Positions 54,723-64,000 of a stretch of 64,000 nucleotides of DNA are shown here, one piece after another. The stretch is taken from NCBI RefSeq assembly GCF_000383095.1, contig NZ_AORL01000004.1, positions 62,001-126,000 on the forward strand, written 5' to 3'. The position numbers and the translations under genes are program-made. This stretch comes from Sphingomonas sp. PR090111-T3T-6A. GTDB taxonomy: Bacteria > Pseudomonadota > Alphaproteobacteria > Sphingomonadales > Sphingomonadaceae. The first letter of the stretch is position 1. Each line of letters starts with the position of its first letter. Below the pieces are notes generated by a model, which saw only the letters and a list, made by a program, of their open reading frames with translations, had not been told where the DNA came from and searched no databases.

Positions 54723-54858
54723 AATCCTCCCCCCGCAAGGGGGAGGGGGACCATGCGCAGCATGGTGGAGGGGGCGGAGGTGGGCGGCTTGCCGGCCTCT
54801 CGCGGTGATACCCCTCCACCGCCTTCGGCGGTCCCCCTCCCCTTTTTAGGGGAGGATT
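54723..54858. repeat. Inverted pair of about 50-bp hairpin elements (REP-like)
   Basis: Left copy 54723-54774, right copy 54811-54858 in inverse orientation, spacer about 36 bases. Both copies share an outer AGGATT, a G-rich hairpin (CTCCCC and GGGGAG), a GGTCCCCCTCCCC block and CCCCTCCACC, and differ mainly in the loops: one inner hairpin reads CCATGCTGCGCATGG, the other CCGCCTTCGGCGG. The right copy starts two bases beyond the gltB stop, so it may also act as the gltB 3' end. Confidence 0.8.
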
Positions 54859-59414
<4,556 letters not shown>

Positions 59415-59415
<1 letters not shown>

Positions 59416-60875
59416 CACGCAGCCACCATCTGGGGCTGTGCCTTGGCGGCCTTCGCCTTGTCCTTGAGCCAGGCGTGCATCCGCTCGGAGACGTCGCGGC
59501 CATCGCGCACGCCCCACACCACGAGGCTCGCGCCGCGCACGATGTCGCCGGCGGCGAACACGCCCGGAAGCGAGGTCTGCATCGTCTTGTGGTCGATGCG
59601 CAGCGTCCCCCAGCGGGTGACGGACAGCTCCGGCGCGCCGAACATCTGGGGCAGATCCTCGGGGTCGAAGCCCAGCGCCTGAATCACGAGATCGGCCTCC
59701 AGATGGAAGTCGCTGCCCGGATCGGCTTCCGGCGCGCGGCGGCCGGAGGCGTCGGGCGCGCCGAGGCGCATCTTGGACGCATGGACGCCGGTGATCGTGT
59801 CCGCGCCGTCGAACGCCTTGGGGGCGGAGAGCCAGACGAACTCGACGCCCTCCTCCTCGGCATTGGCGACCTCGCGCTGCGAGCCGGGCATGTTGGCGCG
59901 GTCGCGGCGATAGAGGCACTTCACCGACTTGGCGCCCTGCCGCACGGCAGTGCGCACGCAGTCCATGGCGGTGTCGCCGCCGCCGACCACGACGACATGC
60001 TTGCCCTCGGCGTTGAGCGAGCCGTCGTCCCATGCGGGCACGGCATCGCCGAAGCTCTTGCGGTTGGACGCGATCAGATAGTCGAGCGCCTTCACCACGC
60101 CGGCCACGCCGACGCCCGGCGCCTTGATCGCGCGCGCCTTGTAGACGCCGGTAGCGACGAGCAGCGCGTCATGGCGCTCTCGGAGTTGGGCGAGCGTCGC
60201 GTCGCGGCCGACCTCGAAGCCGAGGTGGAAATGGATGCCCGAGGCCTGCAACCGCTCGATGCGACGGGTGACGACTTCCTTCTCCAGCTTGAAGCCGGGG
60301 ATGCCGTAGACGAGCAGGCCGCCGGCGCGGTCGTGCCGGTCGTAGACATGCACGTCATAACCATGGCCGCGCAGATACTCCGCCGCGGTGAGGCCGGCCG
60401 GGCCCGCGCCGATGATGCCGACTGACTGGTCCGAACGATCGCGCGTCGGGTTGACGGGCTCGACCCAGCCCTCCTTCCAGGCGGTGTCGGTGATGAACTT
60501 CTCGATCGAGCCGATGGTGACGGCGCCATGGCCGGAGAACTCGATGACGCAATTGCCTTCGCACAGGCGATCCTGCGGACAGATGCGGCCGCAGATCTCG
60601 GGCATGGTGGAGGTGGAGGCCGACAGCTCATAGGCCTCGCGCAGGCGCCCTTCCGCGGTCAGGCGCAGCCAGTCCGGGATGTGGTTGTGGAGCGGGCAGT
60701 GCGTCGAGCAATAGGGCACGCCGCATTGCGAGCAGCGGCTGGCCTGCTCCTCGGCCTTCTCCGCGAGATAGGCGCGGGTGATCTCGGCGAAATCCTCGGC
60801 GCGAATCTCGGGTGCGCGCTTTTCGGGGTAAGCCTGCCCCACGCCCACGAATGTCTGCATCGAATTATTCGCCAT
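59415..60875 (-). CDS. gltD: Glutamate synthase (NADPH) small subunit
   Basis: A 486-residue flavoprotein that takes electrons from NADPH and passes them through two 4Fe-4S clusters to GltB. The cluster motifs are CSQCGVPYCSTHCP and CGRICPQDRLCEGNC. FAD site: IIGAGPAGLTAAEYL. NADPH site: VVVVGGGDTAMDC. The start is ATG 60875 (MANNSMQ), with GGAGG at good distance. The gene order gltD-gltB is the reverse of the enterobacterial gltBD. Confidence 0.96.
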
Positions 60876-60935
60876 CGCGCCCTCCAATTGAGGACGCGAA
60901 AGCATAGAAAATGGGGTGAGTCACGAAAGGAATCG

Positions 60936-60953
60936 GTGATAGGTAAATATCAC
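60936..60953. promoter_or_regulatory. Inverted repeat upstream of gltD
   Basis: Arms GTGATA and TATCAC around GGTAAA, in the AT-rich interval 61-78 bases upstream of the gltD start, where the promoter must lie. Suggests a dimeric regulator, for example one responding to nitrogen state. No regulator can be named. Confidence 0.4.
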
Positions 60954-61013
60954 TGACCAATTAATGGGCTCATTTTCCGTCTTTCACGATCAGATGGGTT
61001 CGGATGGAGTCTT

Positions 61014-61034
61014 ATAGGTCCGATATGGACCTAT
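61014..61034 (-). terminator. Short hairpin at the end of uppP
   Basis: Perfect 8-bp arms ATAGGTCC and GGACCTAT with a GATAT loop; its right arm touches the first base of the uppP stop. On the minus strand it follows the uppP stop at once, and no U-tract follows. It may be a weak terminator or mRNA 3' end stabiliser. Confidence 0.45.
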
Positions 61035-61837
61035 CAATGCATCAGCCAGAACAGCGCCGCCGCACCGGCGACGATGCGATACCAGGCGAAGGGCGCGAAG
61101 CCGTGGCGCGAGACCACGGAGACGAACGCCTTCACCACCACCAACGCCACCACGAAGGCGGTCACGAAGCCGATCGCGATCTCCGGCCAGCCGACGGCGC
61201 CGGGCGTGGCGAGCGCCGCGCGATTCTTGGCCAGCTCCACCACGGTCGCGCCCAGCATGGTGGGGATGGCGAGGAAGAAGCTGAACTCCGCCGCCGTGCG
61301 CCGCTCGACGCCCAGCGACAGCGCGCCGAGGATCGTCGCGCCCGAGCGGCTGACGCCGGGGATCATGGCGAGGCACTGGATGATGCCGATGCCGAGTGTG
61401 GTCGGCACGGGCAGCGCCGAGACGCCGACCAGGCGATGCCGCTTCACCAGCTTCTCGATGACGAGGATGGCGATGCCGCCCGCGATCAGCGCGTAGCAGA
61501 CGATGTCCGGCCGGGTGAGCAGCGCCTCGATCCGCTTGTGGAAGGCGAGGCCGATCACGGCGGCGGGCAGGAAGGCGATCAGGATGTTGCGCAGGAAGCG
61601 CCAGGATTCCGGCCGGCCTCGCCACAATCCGTTCAGTACGGCCATGAACGTCCGCCAGTAGAGCACCACGATCGCGAGGATCGCGCCGAGCTGGATGACG
61701 ATGTTGAACACCTGCCACTGCGCATCGTCATAGCCGAGCAGCGCGCCCGCGAGGATCAGATGGCCGGTGGAGGAGACGGGGAGGAACTCGGTCAACCCCT
61801 CGACGATGCCGAGGAGGATGGGCTGAAGGATCATCAT
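61034..61837 (-). CDS. uppP: Undecaprenyl-diphosphatase UppP (BacA)
   Basis: A 267-residue inner-membrane phosphatase with about eight helices that recycles undecaprenyl pyrophosphate for peptidoglycan synthesis. Both catalytic boxes are present: GIVEGLTEFLPVSSTGHLI at 10-28 and PGVSRSGAT at about 155-163. Length and motifs are normal. I start at ATG 61837; the first two codons are both ATG. The upstream gene ends at a terminator, so it probably has its own promoter in the short interval. Confidence 0.96.
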   Translation of the reverse strand: MMILQPILLGIVEGLTEFLPVSSTGHLILAGALLGYDDAQWQVFNIVIQLGAILAIVVLYWRTFMAVLNGLWRGRPESWRFLRNILIAFLPAAVIGLAFHKRIEALLTRPDIVCYALIAGGIAILVIEKLVKRHRLVGVSALPVPTTLGIGIIQCLAMIPGVSRSGATILGALSLGVERRTAAEFSFFLAIPTMLGATVVELAKNRAALATPGAVGWPEIAIGFVTAFVVALVVVKAFVSVVSRHGFAPFAWYRIVAGAAALFWLMH

Positions 61838-61861
61838 GGACGCGACACTCGGTTCGGAAGC

Positions 61862-61896
61862 CGGAAAACAAAAGGGCCGGCACATCGGCCGGCCCC
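61862..61896 (-). terminator. Intrinsic terminator of the NDUFA9-like gene
   Basis: An 8-bp stem (GGGCCGGC with GCCGGCCC), 10 bases past the stop of the leftward gene. Read on the minus strand it is followed by TTTTGTTTT, a good U-tract. Confidence 0.82.
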
Positions 61897-61905
61897 GTAA
61901 AGAGA

Positions 61906-62850
61906 TCAGGACGCCTTGCGGATCGCCCCGAAGCGCCCTGCGCGCCGGTATCGCACCAGCCAGCCGGGCGCCACGGCCTCCAGCGCGGTCGGCTTCACGC
62001 CGAGATCGACGAGACCGTCGGCGCCCGTCGCCACGACATTGTCGGACTGGAGCATCTGCCACTGGTCCTGCGTGATCGGCGCGCAGGGCAGGAAGCCGAA
62101 GCGGGCGATCAGGCCGCCCAGGCTGTCCGGCAGTTCGAGGAAGGTCGGCGTCGCGCCGATCATCGTGGCGGTGCGGCGGATGAGATCGCCCATCGCGATC
62201 ACCTCTGGCCCGCCCAGCTCGAAGGTGCGGCCGGCATAACGCTCGGGATCGAGCACGGCGTTGGCGATCGCCCTGGCGACGTCGGCCACGAACACCGGCT
62301 GGAAGCGCGCGCCCGCGCGCAGGATCGGCACCACCGGGCCCGACTGCATCATGGCGCCGAAGCGGTTCACGAAATTGTCCTCGGCGCCGAAGATGATCGA
62401 CGGGCGCACGATGGTCGCGGCCGGGAAGGCGCCGCGGACGACCAGTTCGCCTTCGGCCTTGGTGCGGCCGTAGACGGTGGACGAATTGGCGCTCGCGCCG
62501 ATCGCGGACACATGCACCAGCGCCCGCACGCCCGCGGACGCCGCAGCCTCGGCCACGTTGCGCGCGCCGTCGACATGCACTGCCTGGAGCTTGCCCGAGA
62601 GGATGCCGACCAGGTTCACCACCACATCGCTGCCCTGAATGGCGCGGCGCACCGTGTCCGGCTTGGTGATGTCGGCGGCGATGAACTGGGTCTGGCCGAG
62701 GCCACCCAGCGGCTTCACGAAGAAGGCGCGCTTGGGGTCGCGCTCGACGATCCGCACCCGCACGCCGCGCTGAAGCAGCGCCTGCGCGACATAGCGCCCC
62801 AGGAACCCGCCCCCGCCGAACAGCGTCACCAGCTCTGCCATCGCCTGCAT
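61906..62850 (-). CDS. NDUFA9-like NAD(P)-binding protein (atypical SDR)
   Basis: A 314-residue protein with a Rossmann domain. Dinucleotide motif TLFGGGGFLGRYVAQALLQRG at the N-terminus (in parts). YGRTKAEGE replaces the active-site motif YxxxK and no clear Ser partner is visible. Alphaproteobacterial members are called complex I NDUFA9 subunit family and may act as assembly or accessory factors of respiratory complex I. No nuo genes are here. The start is ATG 62850; the ATG at 62841 is an alternative. Confidence 0.88.
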   Translation of the reverse strand: MQAMAELVTLFGGGGFLGRYVAQALLQRGVRVRIVERDPKRAFFVKPLGGLGQTQFIAADITKPDTVRRAIQGSDVVVNLVGILSGKLQAVHVDGARNVAEAAASAGVRALVHVSAIGASANSSTVYGRTKAEGELVVRGAFPAATIVRPSIIFGAEDNFVNRFGAMMQSGPVVPILRAGARFQPVFVADVARAIANAVLDPERYAGRTFELGGPEVIAMGDLIRRTATMIGATPTFLELPDSLGGLIARFGFLPCAPITQDQWQMLQSDNVVATGADGLVDLGVKPTALEAVAPGWLVRYRRAGRFGAIRKAS

Positions 62851-62930
62851 ATCCCTTGTGTCGAAAACCGTGTGTGCGGTCGCCTTGCCCCCGCTTGTTG
62901 TGGAAAACAAGCGACAACGAAAAATTGCCG

Positions 62931-62960
62931 TTGACAGGTCCGCACACCCGCCGCTATCCG
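62931..62960 (+). promoter_or_regulatory. Promoter of tRNA-Leu
   Basis: A perfect TTGACA at 62931-62936 is followed, 18 bases later, by TATCCG at 62955-62960. The predicted transcription start is about 10 bases before the tRNA. Strong -35, imperfect -10, as usual for sphingomonad tRNA promoters. Confidence 0.6.
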
Positions 62961-62976
62961 CCGCGGCCTACCCCGT

Positions 62977-63063
62977 GCCCAGATGGCGGAATTGGTAGAC
63001 GCACCAGCTTCAGGTGCTGGCGATCGCAAGGTCGTGGAGGTTCGAGTCCTCTTCTGGGCACCA
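62977..63063 (+). tRNA. tRNA-Leu (anticodon CAG)
   Basis: An 87-base tRNA with encoded CCA. Acceptor GCCCAGA pairs with TCTGGGC, followed by the discriminator A. The anticodon stem CCAGC/GCTGG encloses loop TTCAGGT, giving anticodon CAG for CUG. The long variable arm CGA-TCGCAAGG-TCG is the class II feature of leucine tRNAs. The T-arm contains GGTTCGAGTCC. Confidence 0.97.
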
Positions 63064-63108
63064 TTTTCCCCGAGATGAGAAAATCCCCCTTAGGGGACAT
63101 TTGCCGCA

Positions 63109-63975
63109 TCAGGCCTCCGGGAAATTCTCGCCCAGAAATTTCAGCACGGCGCGCACGCGGGCGGGCATTCGCGTATTGGCGAAGCGGTCGATCACCGAGA
63201 TTGTGAGCGGTTCGATCGCAGCGGCGGGCAGGACGGGCGTCAGCCGCCCCTCTTCCAGATCCCCGCGCACCCGGATTCGCGGCAGCAACCCGATCCCCAG
63301 CCCGCTCGACACCGCCCGGTAGACCGCCTCGCTGCTGTTCGCCCGGAAGCTCCCGCTGATCTTGAGGCGCTGTCCGTCGATGTCCCAGGCGGTGCGGTTC
63401 GGGCCGTAGCCATAGGTGATGCAGTCATGCTCCAGCAGATCGCGTGCCGATCGGGGGGCGGGCCGCCGCGCCAGATAGTCCGGCCGTGCCACGAGGATTC
63501 GCGAGAATGAGCCCAGCGCATGGGCTTCCGGCCCGAGATCGCCCACCCGCAACGCGAGGTCGAGCCCGGCGTCCGCCAGCCCGTCCTGCCAGTCCGACAC
63601 CGCGAACTCGATGCGCAAGGCCGGATGCTCCGAGAGCAGCAGCCCGATCCGCTCCGCATAATGGAGGCCGAGCGCGGTGGTGACGCCCACGCGGACCACG
63701 CCGGCCACATCGCCCGTGCCGGCGAGGTCGCTTTCGGCATGGTCCATCTCCTCGATCACCGCGCGGGCATGATCGAGCAGCCGTTCGCCCTCGGGGGTAA
63801 GCGTCAGGCTGCGTGTCGTCCGGTGCAGCAGACGCACGCCGAAATGATCCTCGAGGAAATCGATGCGCCGTGCGATGGTGGTGTTGCTGGCATGGCTGCG
63901 CTGCGCCACCGCCGTGAAGTTCAGTGTTTCGGCTACTTTGGCGAAGGTGCGGAGCGCGAGCACCATGTCGGTCAT
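63109..63975 (-). CDS. LysR-family transcriptional regulator
   Basis: A 288-residue regulator. The winged HTH (1-62) reads FTAVAQRSHASNTTIARRIDFLEDHFGVRLL in parts. The C-terminal part (about 90-288) is a periplasmic-binding-protein-like effector domain, with a glycine-rich GLGIGLLPRIRV. This subgroup (CrgA/AaeR-like) often governs a divergent oxidoreductase. The start is ATG 63975, 25 bases before the window edge; its target is probably outside. Confidence 0.92.
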   Translation of the reverse strand: MTDMVLALRTFAKVAETLNFTAVAQRSHASNTTIARRIDFLEDHFGVRLLHRTTRSLTLTPEGERLLDHARAVIEEMDHAESDLAGTGDVAGVVRVGVTTALGLHYAERIGLLLSEHPALRIEFAVSDWQDGLADAGLDLALRVGDLGPEAHALGSFSRILVARPDYLARRPAPRSARDLLEHDCITYGYGPNRTAWDIDGQRLKISGSFRANSSEAVYRAVSSGLGIGLLPRIRVRGDLEEGRLTPVLPAAAIEPLTISVIDRFANTRMPARVRAVLKFLGENFPEA

Positions 63976-64000
63976 TTGAACGATCCACGCACGACTATTG

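Noticed and set aside
61034-62947. A 637-codon minus-strand frame joining uppP with upstream sequence
   Set aside because: The upstream part overlaps the NDUFA9-like gene in a different frame and includes its terminator. It is not a fusion.

Overview
The window is about 68% GC by eye and carries alphaproteobacterial gene orders and enzyme types: DsbB next to a Coq7-type ubiquinone hydroxylase, ribF-ileS-lspA with a DUF3035 lipoprotein, a plant-type GshA, a short-chain HflK/HflC pair, an NDUFA9-like protein, a TorF-type porin and a PtsP (EI-Ntr) homologue. Together these point to the order Sphingomonadales (Sphingomonas-like). This is a chromosomal, mostly housekeeping stretch. I see no rRNA operon, prophage, IS element or CRISPR array. 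One tRNA (Leu, CAG) is present.

Layout. 1-9.4 kb: a truncated membrane protein, a small secreted Cys-rich protein, a macro-domain protein, then a long leftward run in the order proA, nadD, rsfS, rlmH, envC, ctpA, dsbB, coq7, faced by a DUF3667 membrane protein and an Ohr peroxidase with its own palindromic operator. 9.6-18.6 kb: leftward ftsH, tilS, cpoB, rodZ-like, ptsP, a CoA-binding protein and mrp. 18.7-26.3 kb: rightward hflK-hflC, a DegP protease, a YjgR/HerA-like ATPase, a membrane diguanylate cyclase and a 2OG-Fe(II) oxygenase. 26.3-33.2 kb: queF, sseA-metC, a TorF-like porin and a peptide-type ABC transporter without a binding protein. 33.2-38.6 kb: folA, ribF, ileS, lspA and a lipoprotein. 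38.8-49.1 kb: a CHAP protein, an ICMT-like membrane protein, gshA, rsmE, a small lower-GC island of two orphan genes, ubiA, pmbA, cysQ, a small unknown gene and a nitronate monooxygenase. 49.1-64 kb: lysC/ubiG divergent pair, an SDR/HxlR divergent pair with a clear operator, a POT transporter with a GST, an inverted-pair repeat, gltD-gltB, uppP, an NDUFA9-like protein, tRNA-Leu and a LysR regulator.

Themes. Envelope maintenance is heavily represented: FtsH with its HflKC modulators, DegP, CtpA, EnvC, CpoB, RodZ-like, UppP, LspA and CHAP. Ubiquinone synthesis (UbiA, UbiG, Coq7), nitrogen assimilation (GltBD, PtsP) and thiol/sulfur metabolism (GshA, SseA, MetC, Ohr, GST, DsbB) also recur. Operons are tight, with ATGA, GTGA or TGATG overlaps at most junctions.

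No obviously new multi-gene system is visible. The least explained pieces are the two-gene low-GC island between rsmE and ubiA (one protein is built of an internal Cys-paired duplication), a lower-GC, apparently extended patch inside the IleRS editing domain, an inverted pair of about 50-bp hairpin elements next to gltB, and several well-formed operator-like palindromes. Coordinates of starts were chosen from SD sequences, overlaps and family alignments from memory; nothing here was checked by database search.
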